DNA of 64,000 bases from Burkholderiales bacterium (GTDB taxonomy: Bacteria; Pseudomonadota; Gammaproteobacteria; Burkholderiales; Burkholderiaceae_C), in assembly GCA_016213265.1 (NCBI GenBank), contig JACRBA010000135.1, positions 1 through 64,000 of the forward strand. The letters are read 5' to 3'. Of this stretch, positions 35,418 through 43,944 are shown one piece after another (position 1 is the stretch's first letter; the number at the start of each line of letters is the position of its first letter). The notes under the pieces are model-generated. The model saw only the letters and a list, made by a program, of their open reading frames with translations. It ran no database searches and was not told where the DNA came from. Made by a program: the position numbers and the translations under genes.

Positions 35418-36212
35418 ATGACGACCGCCCTGACGCTCAACAACATCGAGGTCATCTACGACCACGTCTTCCTGGCCATCAAGGGTGTCTCCATCGAGGT
35501 GCCCCAGAGCGGCATGGTGGCACTGCTGGGTGCCAATGGCGCCGGCAAGAGCACCACGCTCAAGTCGATCAGCGGGCTACTGAAGTCCGAGCGTGGCGAA
35601 GTCACGCGCGGCAACGTGCAGTTCATGGGTCAGGACATCGGCCGACTCGCGCCCCAAGACCGTGTCAAGTTGGGCATTGCGCAGGTTCTCGAAGGCCGTC
35701 GGGTCTTCGAACATCTGACGCCAGAGGAAAACCTGATCGCAGCTTCCGCCGTGCATGGAGGCCGAGCCGACATGCTGCGTAACCGCGACCGGGTCTATGC
35801 CTACTTTCCACGCCTGTATGAGCGCCGCACCGCAAAATCGGGCTACCTGTCGGGCGGTGAACAGCAGATGCTGGCCATCGGACGAGCGCTGATGACGCAG
35901 CCCAAACTGCTGATGCTCGACGAGCCCAGCCTAGGCCTGGCCCCTGTGATCGTCGCCGAAATCTTCGACATCCTGCGCCGCATCAACCGCGAGGAGGGCA
36001 TGTCGATCCTGCTCGTCGAGCAGAATGCCATCGCGGCGCTCGATGTGGTCTCTCACGGCTACCTGATCGAGAACGGGCGCGTTGTGATGCACGACGAGGC
36101 CGAGGTGCTACGCAACAACCCCGACATCCGCGAGGCCTACCTCGGCGGCGCCGAGGGCCGCGACTTCAAGGACATCAAGCACTACCGGCGGCGCAAACGC
36201 TGGCTGGCTTGA
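35418..36212 (+). CDS. livF: Liv-type ABC transporter ATP-binding protein (LivF)
   Basis: A 264-residue ATPase. Walker A is GANGAGKST, the signature LSGGEQQMLAIGRAL and Walker B LLMLDEPSLGLAP. The C-terminal basic tail (RDFKDIKHYRRRKRW) is longer than in E. coli LivF. The ATG at 35418 begins MTTALTLNNIEV; an upstream reading is open but lacks similarity. Last gene of operon F, convergent with operon G 33 bases away. Confidence 0.93.
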   Translation: MTTALTLNNIEVIYDHVFLAIKGVSIEVPQSGMVALLGANGAGKSTTLKSISGLLKSERGEVTRGNVQFMGQDIGRLAPQDRVKLGIAQVLEGRRVFEHLTPEENLIAASAVHGGRADMLRNRDRVYAYFPRLYERRTAKSGYLSGGEQQMLAIGRALMTQPKLLMLDEPSLGLAPVIVAEIFDILRRINREEGMSILLVEQNAIAALDVVSHGYLIENGRVVMHDEAEVLRNNPDIREAYLGGAEGRDFKDIKHYRRRKRWLA

Positions 36213-36245
36213 ATCCTCCGGAGCCGGCGTTCGTCGGCCCTCGGG

Positions 36246-36644
36246 TCAAAGTGGTACGAACACCGGCAGCGGCGGCCCGCCTTCACTGGGATGAAAGCGC
36301 ACCGCCACGCGCTGGCCGATGCGTAGTGCATCGGCATCGGCATCGACGATGTTGGTCATGACCGTCGGCCCTTCATCGAGCGTCACATAGGCGACGATAT
36401 AAGGCACCTCGGCACGTCGCATGATGCTGAAGCTGTAGATCGTGCCCTGCCCGCCCGCCTGCCGCCACTCGGTGTTCACGCTGCCGCAGAACGGGCAGCC
36501 GTCGCGCGGGTAGTGATGGTGCTCGCCGCACTCGCTGCAGCGCTTGACGAGCAATCTGCCCTCGGCCGCGGCATCCCAGAACGGCTTGGCCTCGGGGTAG
36601 ACGGTGGGTGCGGGCATGCTCCGCCGCGAGATCGTCAGACTCAT
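36246..36644 (-). CDS. DUF35/OB-fold protein with zinc ribbon (pair 1)
   Basis: A 132-residue DUF35 protein. The rubredoxin-like zinc ribbon has CSEC and CPFC (about residues 36-53), followed by the OB-fold with GTIYSFSIMRRAEVPYIVAYV. In characterised systems DUF35 proteins bind Ltp-type thiolase-fold aldolases or form part of hydratases and acyltransferases. The start overlaps the thiolase-fold gene stop as ATGA, supporting a complex. Last gene of operon G. Confidence 0.88.
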   Translation of the reverse strand: MSLTISRRSMPAPTVYPEAKPFWDAAAEGRLLVKRCSECGEHHHYPRDGCPFCGSVNTEWRQAGGQGTIYSFSIMRRAEVPYIVAYVTLDEGPTVMTNIVDADADALRIGQRVAVRFHPSEGGPPLPVFVPL

Positions 36645-37807
36645 TGCCGCTCCAGGATGAGGGTGGCACTGCCGTGCCGGGTACCGAGCGAACCACCGGT
36701 GCCATGCGCCAGCGCAAGCCGGCAGTTCGGCACCTGCACCGTCGGATGCGCCTCGCCGCGCAACTGGCGTACAGCCTCGATCACCTTGGTCATGCCGCCG
36801 CGGTTGCCGGGGTGGTTGTTGCACAGCCCGCCGCCGTCGGTGTTGACCGGCAGGCTGCCGCTGCCGGCGATCAGGTTGCCGTCGCTCACGAATCGCCCGC
36901 CTTGACCCTTGGCACAGAAGCCCAGATCCTCGAGTGTCAGCAGCACGGTGATCGTGAAGCTGTCGTAGATCGATGCGTACTGGATGTCCGACGGCTTGAT
37001 GCCAGCCTCGGCGAAGGCAGCCCTTCCCGTCCAGGCCGCGCCGGTGGTGAGCAGGTCGACCTTGCCGCCGCTCTGAGCGCGCTGGTATTCGCCGGTGCCG
37101 ATGATGTTCACCACAGGGCGCTTCAGGCTGCGCGCGATCTCGGGCCGTACCACGACCAGTGCGCCGCCGCCGTCGCTGATCACGCAGCAGTCGAGGCGGT
37201 GCAGCGGATCGGCGATCATCGGCGAGCCGACCACGTCCTTCACGGTGACCACATCGCGCACCACCGCGTGCGGGTTGTGCTGGGCGTGGTGCGAGGCGGC
37301 GACGCGGATCCACGCCAGCTGCTCGCTCGTCGTGCCATGCTCGTGCATGTGGCGCATCGCCGCCATCGCGTACATGTTCACGGTCGTCGGCGCGTAGGGC
37401 AGCTCGAACGGAACATCGGGCGCGGGCCCGTAGTTACGCGGCGCGGTCCCCGTGGCCATGCCCTCGGCCTTGGGCCGCCCGGCGAGCGTGATCAGCGCGA
37501 CATTGCAGCGCCCGGCGGCAATGGCCGCCGCGGCGTGCGCGACATGCACCACGTAGGACGAGCCACCGGTCTCGGTGGTGTCGACATGGCGAAGCTTAAG
37601 GCCCAGGTACTCGACCATCGAAAGTGCACCCAGCCCGGGTGCATCGCCGGCGCAGAAGTAGCCGTCGACGTCCTGCATCGCCAACCCGGCGTCGGCCAGC
37701 GCACCGCGCGCGACCTCCGCGTGCAGCTGTGCCACCGACTTGTCGTCGGCGCGACGGATCGGGTGCTCGTACGCGCCCGCGATGCAGGCGGTGTTCTTCA
37801 GGCTCAT
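36641..37807 (-). CDS. Thiolase-fold protein, Ltp2-like (T1)
   Basis: A 388-residue SCP2-thiolase/Ltp family protein. By alignment with its two paralogues here, the nucleophilic Cys position holds Glu (DTTETGGSS), whereas the His of the GGHP-like loop is kept (CNNHPGNRGG) and HGTGG closes the C-terminus. Without the cysteine it is unlikely to be a thiolase; retro-aldol cleavage as in steroid Ltp2 is the best guess. It overlaps the DUF35 and MaoC neighbours by 4 bases each. Confidence 0.85.
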   Translation of the reverse strand: MSLKNTACIAGAYEHPIRRADDKSVAQLHAEVARGALADAGLAMQDVDGYFCAGDAPGLGALSMVEYLGLKLRHVDTTETGGSSYVVHVAHAAAAIAAGRCNVALITLAGRPKAEGMATGTAPRNYGPAPDVPFELPYAPTTVNMYAMAAMRHMHEHGTTSEQLAWIRVAASHHAQHNPHAVVRDVVTVKDVVGSPMIADPLHRLDCCVISDGGGALVVVRPEIARSLKRPVVNIIGTGEYQRAQSGGKVDLLTTGAAWTGRAAFAEAGIKPSDIQYASIYDSFTITVLLTLEDLGFCAKGQGGRFVSDGNLIAGSGSLPVNTDGGGLCNNHPGNRGGMTKVIEAVRQLRGEAHPTVQVPNCRLALAHGTGGSLGTRHGSATLILERQ

Positions 37808-38193
37808 GCGCCCGCTCCTGCCGGCTTGACCGTCGCGGTGCCCTTGATGACATCCTGCCCCTTGCCGTTGCGCACCCACACGTCGTAGACCGGCGGCTCG
37901 CTGCCGATGCGCAGCTCGCCGCCGCCCGTCACGTCGTCGTCGATGCGCACCGGCTGCACGAAGCGGATCTCGAGGTGGATGCGGTTCAGCGCATCGAGCC
38001 CCAGGGTGTTCTTCAGCGCCTGCCAGATCAGAGCCACCGACATGGTGCCGTGGGCGATGATGCCGCCCATCGGGCTCTCCGCCGCGAAGTCCTTGTCGAC
38101 GTGGATGGGGTTGTAGTCGTTCGTGACCGCGGCGTACTTCAGGATGGTGTCGAAGTCCACATGCTTGGTCGACGGTGTCAGCTGCGCCTGCAT
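37804..38193 (-). CDS. MaoC hydratase, catalytic-type subunit
   Basis: A 129-residue hotdog domain. The hydratase motif is intact as NDYNPIHVD with the helix GGIIAHGTMS after it, so it has the active Asp and His. At 129 residues it is a single hotdog and would need a partner, presumably the adjacent 133-residue MaoC protein that lacks the motif. GAGGAGGG lies before the ATG at 38193. Confidence 0.88.
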   Translation of the reverse strand: MQAQLTPSTKHVDFDTILKYAAVTNDYNPIHVDKDFAAESPMGGIIAHGTMSVALIWQALKNTLGLDALNRIHLEIRFVQPVRIDDDVTGGGELRIGSEPPVYDVWVRNGKGQDVIKGTATVKPAGAGA

Positions 38194-38204
38194 GCGGCCC
38201 TCCT

Positions 38205-38606
38205 CTACTGCGCCAACAGCGTCGTCATGACGCCGGTGAACAGCAGCTCGTTCGATCCGACGGCACGCGTCTCGCTGCGCACGCGCACCCACTTGCGCTC
38301 CTTCTTGATCTCCTTGTCGAGGCACCACACGTCGGTGCGGATGGACTCGCCGATGCGCGGCATGCGCCGGATGTCGAAGGTCTGCCCGCCGTGCACGCCG
38401 CCCGGCGGGCGCGGCGAGTTCAGGGTGAGCACGGCGTCGATGACGATCATCGCCAGCATGCCGGCGGGCATGACGCCGGAGTCGTCGTCGTTGGGGTAGA
38501 CGCTGCGCCACTTCGCGACGGTGGCGTCGTCCACTGCGAACTCGCGCGCGCCGTAGTGCTTGCCCGGCTCGTAGTGGGCAAAGTTGAAGACCGGTCCGTC
38601 GCTCAT
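38205..38606 (-). CDS. MaoC-like partner subunit
   Basis: A 133-residue hotdog-type protein starting MSDGPVFNFAHYEPGKHYGA. It does not show the D-x-N-P-x-H motif; the region reads VYPNDDDSGVMPAGMLAM. Together with the next gene it resembles split hydratases such as ChsH1/ChsH2, in which one subunit catalyses and the other makes room for a bulky substrate. Its start overlaps the DUF35 stop by 4 bases. Confidence 0.8.
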   Translation of the reverse strand: MSDGPVFNFAHYEPGKHYGAREFAVDDATVAKWRSVYPNDDDSGVMPAGMLAMIVIDAVLTLNSPRPPGGVHGGQTFDIRRMPRIGESIRTDVWCLDKEIKKERKWVRVRSETRAVGSNELLFTGVMTTLLAQ

Positions 38607-39016
38607 GCGGGCTCCACTTGAGGAATCTGCTGTTCGCTGCCGGAACGCGACTCGAAGCACACGCGCACCGCCATGCCGATGCGCACCTGCGCGTGGTCGC
38701 AGCGCAGCACGTTGCACATGAAGCGGAAGCCCTCGTCGAGGTCGACCAACGCCAGTACGTACGGGGCGTCGCCTGCGAACGACGCTATCGGCGCGCGGTG
38801 GATCACCGAGAAGCTTGCGATGCGCCCGCTGCCCGCGGCCTTCTCCCAGTGCAGTTCCGTCGCATGGCAATGCCGGCAGGCGTTGCGCGCATAGAACTGC
38901 GCCTTGCCGCAGGCGCTGCAGCGCTGGAAGCGGAACTCACCCAGGTTGGCGCCTTCCCAGTACGGGCGGCTAATGCTGTCGGGCACCGGCACCGGCTTGG
39001 CTGGCACGTCGGACAT
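38603..39016 (-). CDS. DUF35/OB-fold protein with zinc ribbon (pair 2)
   Basis: A 137-residue DUF35 protein. Zinc ligands are CSACGK and CRHCH; the OB-fold includes GRIASFSVIHRAPIASFAGD. It lies between T2 (2 bases upstream) and the MaoC partner subunit (4-base overlap). The order thiolase-fold, DUF35, MaoC, MaoC, thiolase-fold, DUF35 suggests one or two large complexes. Confidence 0.88.
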   Translation of the reverse strand: MSDVPAKPVPVPDSISRPYWEGANLGEFRFQRCSACGKAQFYARNACRHCHATELHWEKAAGSGRIASFSVIHRAPIASFAGDAPYVLALVDLDEGFRFMCNVLRCDHAQVRIGMAVRVCFESRSGSEQQIPQVEPA

Positions 39017-39018
39017 GG

Positions 39019-40170
39019 TCAGGCCCTCCCCATCAGGATCGAGCAATGGCCCGAGAAGATGCCGCCGAGCGTGTGCGCGAGCGCGACCTCGGCGTCCTTG
39101 ACCTGGCGTGCCCCGCATTCTCCGCGCAGTTGGCGCACCGCCTCGACGACGTGAAACATGCCGCCGGCCGCACCCGATGATCCGTACGACAGCAGCCCAC
39201 CGTTGGTGTTGAGCGGGAACTTGCCGCCGATGGCGAACTCGCCGGCGAGCGCCGCCGGGCCGGCCGCGCCGCGCTGGTAGAAGCCCATCGACTCGAGCTG
39301 GATCAGCAGCGTGCTCGTGAAGCAGTCGTAGATGTGCGCGCAGTCGACGTCGGAATGCTTCAGCCCGGCGCGGCCCAGCGCGTCGGCCACCGACTCGCGG
39401 CAGCCGAAGTCCACCAGCGAGGGCGCGGCAAAGATGTGCTCGTGGGTGTGGCCCTCCCCGGTGGCGAGCAGTTCGACGGCGCGCTTGGGCAGGTCGCGCC
39501 CCGTCTCGGAGGCGCTGACGAGCACCGCCGCGCCGCCGTCGGAGACCAGGCAGCAGTCCAGCATGCGCAGCGGCGAGGCGATCAACTTGGACCTGCGCAC
39601 ATCGTCCATCGTGATCGGCTTCTTCATGTGCGACTGCGGATGGAGCGCCGCGTTGGCGCGCTGGTTCACTGCCACCGCGGCGAGGTGGTCGCCGTTGAGC
39701 CAGCCTTCGTGGAAGTAGACCTGCGCGGCCATCGCGAAGGCGGCCGGCACACTCATGCCGTAGGGTTGCTCGTACTGCTCGTGGCCCACGTCGGCCAGCG
39801 CGGCCTGCACCCTCTCGCCCATGCCGGTGAGGCGGTTGTCGCCGGTCACGCACAGCACGTGGCGGCACATGCCCGAGCTCACCAGCGACTCGGCATGCCG
39901 CACGAGCAGTCCGCCGGTCATGCCGCCCATGCAGATCGAGGCGTTGACCTTCGGCCGGATGCCGAGGTACTCGGCGAGCACGCCACCGAGCATCAGCTGC
40001 GGCGAGGCGAACGAATAGGCGGTGAGCAGGCCGTCGATGTCCGACGGCTTCAGTCCCGCGTCGGCCAGCGCGCCGAGACTGGCCTCGGTGTGCAGCGACA
40101 TGCACGTGCTCTCCGGCAGCGCACCTACCTGCGTGTCGTGCACGCCACTGACGATGGCTTTGGTGGCCAT
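39019..40170 (-). CDS. Thiolase-fold protein, Ltp-like (T2)
   Basis: A 383-residue SCP2-thiolase/Ltp family protein. It has Cys at the nucleophile position (NASICMGGMT), but the GGHP-type loop reads LLSYGSSGAAGG, so the active-site His is missing. The other two paralogues show the opposite pattern. HTLGG replaces HGxGG near the C-terminus. A normal Claisen thiolysis is therefore doubtful. Encoded 2 bases before its DUF35 partner. Confidence 0.85.
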   Translation of the reverse strand: MATKAIVSGVHDTQVGALPESTCMSLHTEASLGALADAGLKPSDIDGLLTAYSFASPQLMLGGVLAEYLGIRPKVNASICMGGMTGGLLVRHAESLVSSGMCRHVLCVTGDNRLTGMGERVQAALADVGHEQYEQPYGMSVPAAFAMAAQVYFHEGWLNGDHLAAVAVNQRANAALHPQSHMKKPITMDDVRRSKLIASPLRMLDCCLVSDGGAAVLVSASETGRDLPKRAVELLATGEGHTHEHIFAAPSLVDFGCRESVADALGRAGLKHSDVDCAHIYDCFTSTLLIQLESMGFYQRGAAGPAALAGEFAIGGKFPLNTNGGLLSYGSSGAAGGMFHVVEAVRQLRGECGARQVKDAEVALAHTLGGIFSGHCSILMGRA

Positions 40171-40192
40171 GGTTCTCCCCGGTGGAGCGGAA

Positions 40193-41320
40193 TCAGGGCA
40201 GGCTGACGACGAGGTCGCGCTGCAGCCGGCGCAACTGCTCGACGGCGCCGTCGACGAGATCGGCCATGATGTCCTTCGCCGGCCGGCGCGCCCTGACCAG
40301 CCCGCCCGCCTGGCCGGCGATGTTGTAGAAGAGGTCGTGCCGCCCGGCCGCGAGCGCAGCAGCCAGGAAATCCTCCATCAGGATGCGCTGGTGCGGCGTC
40401 TCCAGTGTCGGCAGTCCCGACTCCGCCCAGGCCTGCGCGATCTCGCCGTGGTAGGCACGCACGGTCTTTCCCGTCCAGATCTTGCTGATGCGGAAGGCTT
40501 CGGAGTCCGACGCGACGATCTGGTCCTTGCACGCATCGAACAACTGACCCTCGTCGGCAACGAGGAAGGCGGTACCGATCCACACCGCCTGCGCGCCCAG
40601 CGCGAGCGCGGCGACGATGCCGCGCCCGTCGGCGATGCCGCCGGCGGCAAGCACCGGTGTCGGGCTCACCGCGTCCACCACCTGCGGAATCAGCGGCAGC
40701 GATGCCACCGTGCCGGTATGGCCGCCGGCCTCGGTGCCCTGCGCGACGATCGCGTCGACACCGGACTTCTTCTGCCGTACCGCATTGCGCACCGAACCCG
40801 ACAGGCCGATCAACTTCATGCCCTGCGCACGCGCGCGCTCGAGCAGGAAGTCCGGGTCGCCGAGCCCGGCGGCGAAGACCGGCACGCGCTCGTCGAAGAT
40901 CACCTCGAGCACCGCCTTCGCGTAGTCGATGTTGACTACCGTCTCGTCGGCCGGCTTCACGTCGGGCAGGCCGTAACGGCGGATCAGCTCCTGCACGAAG
41001 TCGGCGTGCTTCGGAAAGCGCGCGCGGATCTCGTCGCGCACGGCCGTGCGCGTGGGCGGCGCATCGGCGATGCGCGCCGGCAGCAGCAGATCCACGCCGA
41101 AGGGCTTGTCGGTCAGTGTCCTCACGGCGCGGATGCGGCGGCGCGTCTCTTCCGGCGAGAGCCCAGAGCAGCCGAGCACGCCCAGGCCGCCCGCCTGCGA
41201 CACCGCCGCCACCAGTGCCGGCGGGGTGGCGCGGCCGCCCACGCCCATGCCGGCCAGGAAGATCGGCACCTCGATGCCCCAGGCATCGCAGAAAGAGTTG
41301 TGCAGCATGGCCCGGCTCAT
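40193..41320 (-). CDS. Nitronate monooxygenase-like FMN flavoprotein
   Basis: A 375-residue FMN-dependent TIM-barrel protein of the NMO/2-nitropropane dioxygenase family. The N-terminal segment PIFLAGMGVGGRATPPALVA, the GGIADGRGIVAALALGAQAV phosphate-binding loop and GTEAGGHTG are typical. Members in acyl-CoA clusters can act as enoyl reductases or on nitronates; which applies here is unknown. A flavin reductase for an unsaturated CoA ester would fit operon G. Confidence 0.85.
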   Translation of the reverse strand: MSRAMLHNSFCDAWGIEVPIFLAGMGVGGRATPPALVAAVSQAGGLGVLGCSGLSPEETRRRIRAVRTLTDKPFGVDLLLPARIADAPPTRTAVRDEIRARFPKHADFVQELIRRYGLPDVKPADETVVNIDYAKAVLEVIFDERVPVFAAGLGDPDFLLERARAQGMKLIGLSGSVRNAVRQKKSGVDAIVAQGTEAGGHTGTVASLPLIPQVVDAVSPTPVLAAGGIADGRGIVAALALGAQAVWIGTAFLVADEGQLFDACKDQIVASDSEAFRISKIWTGKTVRAYHGEIAQAWAESGLPTLETPHQRILMEDFLAAALAAGRHDLFYNIAGQAGGLVRARRPAKDIMADLVDGAVEQLRRLQRDLVVSLP

Positions 41321-41336
41321 CGTGCACCCCGGCCCG

Positions 41337-42098
41337 TCACTTGAAGACCGGCTTGCGCTTGGCGCGGAAGGCGGCGACGCCTTCCTTCACGTCGTCGGTC
41401 TGGAACAGGAACGGGAAGGCGTCGATCGCATAGCGCATGTCGTCGCCGCCGATGCCCTTGTTGTAGAACGACTTGGCCATCTGCAGCGCCATCTGCGGCT
41501 TGGCCGCTAGCTTCTCGGCGAAGGCCATCGCCTCGTCCATCAGCTGCTCGGGCGCCACGGCGCGCAGCGCAATGCCCAGACTCACCGCCTCAGCGGCAGA
41601 GATGGGCTCGCCCAGCATGCTCATCTCCTTGGCCTTGGGCCTGCCAACGATCTGGTGCAGCCGCAGCAGCGCAAAGCCAGGCAGCAGGCCGAGCTGGATC
41701 TCGGGCACGCCGAACTTCGCGCGTTCCGAGGCGAGGATGAAGTCGCAGGCGATCGCCAGCTCGAAGCCACCGCCGAAGGCGATGCCGTTCACCGCGGCGA
41801 TCAGCGGCTTGCGACAGCGCTCCGGCGCCTCGAGCACCGGCAGCACGCCGGCGATGAAGTCGCGCGCCTGTTCGGGCGACTCGGGGAAGGTACTGATGTC
41901 GGCCCCGGCGCAGAAGGCCTTGTCGCCGCGGCCGGTGAGGATGCCCACGCGGATCTCGGGGTCGGACTCGATCTTCGCCAGGCCCTCGGTCACGCCCTGC
42001 CGGATCCCAAGCGAGATGGCGTTCAGCTTGGTGGGCTCGTCCAGGGTGAGGACCGCGACACGGCCCTTCGTTTCGAATTCGACGCTGCCGATGCGCAT
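41337..42098 (-). CDS. Enoyl-CoA hydratase
   Basis: A 253-residue crotonase with both catalytic Glu residues: GGGFELAIACD and FGVPEIQLGLLPG. The oxyanion-hole part is KAFCAGADIS. This is the only fully canonical enoyl-CoA hydratase of the three in the window. It is the first gene of operon G, with operator 5 only 38 bases before its ATG at 42098. Confidence 0.92.
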   Translation of the reverse strand: MRIGSVEFETKGRVAVLTLDEPTKLNAISLGIRQGVTEGLAKIESDPEIRVGILTGRGDKAFCAGADISTFPESPEQARDFIAGVLPVLEAPERCRKPLIAAVNGIAFGGGFELAIACDFILASERAKFGVPEIQLGLLPGFALLRLHQIVGRPKAKEMSMLGEPISAAEAVSLGIALRAVAPEQLMDEAMAFAEKLAAKPQMALQMAKSFYNKGIGGDDMRYAIDAFPFLFQTDDVKEGVAAFRAKRKPVFK

Positions 42099-42136
42099 GC
42101 GGTGCTCCGTCGGGTAACTTTCAGCCTCATGTCAGG

Positions 42137-42150
42137 CTAACAAACGTTCG
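42137..42150. promoter_or_regulatory. Palindromic operator 5 (CWAACRNNYGTTNG)
   Basis: CTAACAAACGTTCG lies 38 bases upstream of the operon G start, a position where it would overlap promoter or start point. Confidence 0.65.
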
Positions 42151-42201
42151 ACAGTGTCGTCAACCGGGGCTTTCCACCGGCAGCGCGCTCCGCAGTCCGC
42201 C

Positions 42202-42816
42202 CTAACTTGCCCACGGGATCGCAACGAGATAGCCGGCGTCCACCGGCAGGTTGATGCCTGCGACGGCGGAGGCCTGGGCAGACGCGAGGAAAGCCACCGC
42301 CTGCGCAATCTCCCGGACCTGCACCAGCCGCCCGGGAGCACGCCCTTCTCGAGCGCGAGCGTCTGCGTGGAGCCAGGCGAGAACGCGTTCACGCGCACCT
42401 TCCTCGGCACCATTCCGCCCCCAGGCACTCACTCGGTCAGGTTGATCAGGCCCGCCTTGACAGGCCCGTACGAAAACAGCGGGCAGGAGCCCATGCCGGC
42501 CAGCGACGCGATGTTGACTATCGCCCCGCCGCTCGCACGCGCGGCACGGGTAGGCGCCGCGCAGGTCGACCCGGGCGACGAAGCTCCACTGGCCCATCGT
42601 CAGTTCCTCGGGCGGCATCGTGCGCTGCGGCACACCGCACTGCGCATCCACTGCAGCCACGGCCGCATCGACGGACGCGTCGCCCACATCGAGCGAACCC
42701 ACAAAGCTCCCGGCGGCCACGGCAAGCACCTGTACGCGGGCCTCGCCGATGCCGCTGGCGCGACAGGTCACCACGACCACCCCTCCAGATAAGTCGATCC
42801 GAACGTCAGCCCCCAT
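42202..42816 (-). pseudogene. SDR pseudogene
   Basis: Fragments of one SDR lie in different frames. The start MGADVRIDLSGGVVVVTC with ASGIGEA is in one frame; GGAIVNIASLAGMGSCPLFS followed by the active-site YGPVKAG and LINLTE is in another and runs into a stop; the end (REIAQAVAFLASAQAS, then VDAGY) returns to the first frame. KVRVNAFSPGSTQT sits in a third. At least two frameshifts are needed, so no working enzyme is made unless these are sequencing errors. Its 5' end overlaps the ligase remnant, indicating that both once belonged to one leftward operon. Confidence 0.8.
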
Positions 42817-43850
42817 TCGCCGGGCTGCCCTGTTCGGCGCGCAGCACCCGCTGGAGCGGCAACTGGAAGCCGCCCAGCTTGCCGCGGCAAAGCGCCTGCA
42901 GTTCCTCCAGCGTGAGCGTTGCGCCGGTTCGTAGCACGACCAACGTCGCCACCCGTTCGCCCCACTGCGCGTCAGGCCGGCCGACGGCCGCCGCCTCGAG
43001 CGCCTGTGGCAGTTGGAATGGCACACGCTCCACTTCGCTGGAGGCGATGTTCTCGCCGCCGCTGGCAATCATTACCTGCTTGCGGTCGGTGAGAGACACG
43101 AATCCCTCGGCATCGACATGGCCGGCGTCGCCGATGCGGAACCAGCCGCCGGCGTGAGAGCTCGCTGCGGTCTTGTCCGCATCGCGCCAGCAGCCCCCGC
43201 AGTGAACTTGAGACCGCGCAGGCAAGTCTCGCCGGCCCCAGCAGCCGGCGAGGCCCTACCGCAGTCGTCGCAGACGCGCAGTTCCACGTGCGGTAGCACG
43301 CGGTCGGTCGAGCGGACCTTCTCGATCTCGCGGTCGGCTTCCATCAGCGTGTCGCCCTGGCAGCTGTCGGTGAGGCCGTAGCCGTCGTCGCAGTGTCCGT
43401 TGGGGAACGGAGAGCGGAACTCCCGGACTCGCTCTTCGGGCGTCCGCTCTTTGCCGCCGATCTGCCAGCGCAGGCTGGACAGATCGAGGCGGTCGCGCTC
43501 GGGCAGCGCGAGCGGACGGTTCAGCATCACCGGCGCAATCCAGTCGGCGGCCAGCTTCTCGCGTTCAATCGGCGCCAGCGTCGGCTCGAGGCGGAACTCG
43601 CGCAGTACCTCGCAAGCAGGCTGCCCATTTCCAGCACCTCGGGGCCGGACAGGCAGAACGCGCCGATGTGGTACAGCGGCCGACGACGAGCAGTTGCTGG
43701 GCACCGTGCAGGCCGAGCACCGCGATGTGGTCGAGGCACCTCCAGCGGTGGTTGGTACGGCTGTGGATCACGCTCCTGGGCAGGTCGGTAGCGCCGGACG
43801 GGTACATCAACCGGCGCGGATCCGCGGGAAAGCCCCCGGTTCGGCATGAG
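42806..43850 (-). pseudogene. Acyl-CoA ligase pseudogene (AMP-binding)
   Basis: Pieces of an AMP-forming ligase occur in order but in several frames: YPSGATDLPRSVIHS (degenerate P-loop), PLYHIGAFCLSGPEVLEMGS, a long middle part with APVMLNRPLALPERD and GYGLTDSCQGDT, then the C-terminal domain GGWFRIGDAGHVDAEGF with RKQVMIASGGENI. The first ~150 residues of a normal ligase are absent, and the C-terminus degenerates after GGFQLP. An intact ligase of another subtype is in operon F, which may have made this copy dispensable. Confidence 0.8.
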
Positions 43851-43859
43851 CAAAGTGGC

Positions 43860-43873
43860 CTAACATGCGTTTG
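43860..43873. promoter_or_regulatory. Palindromic operator 6 (CWAACRNNYGTTNG)
   Basis: CTAACATGCGTTTG is 72 bases before the porin GTG start. It ties the porin to the catabolic regulon. Confidence 0.6.
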
Positions 43874-43944
43874 GTAGATGACTTGTGGCGTTAGCTACGC
43901 CGCAAGGCCTTCCACCGTACTTCAACTACTCATGGAGACAACCG

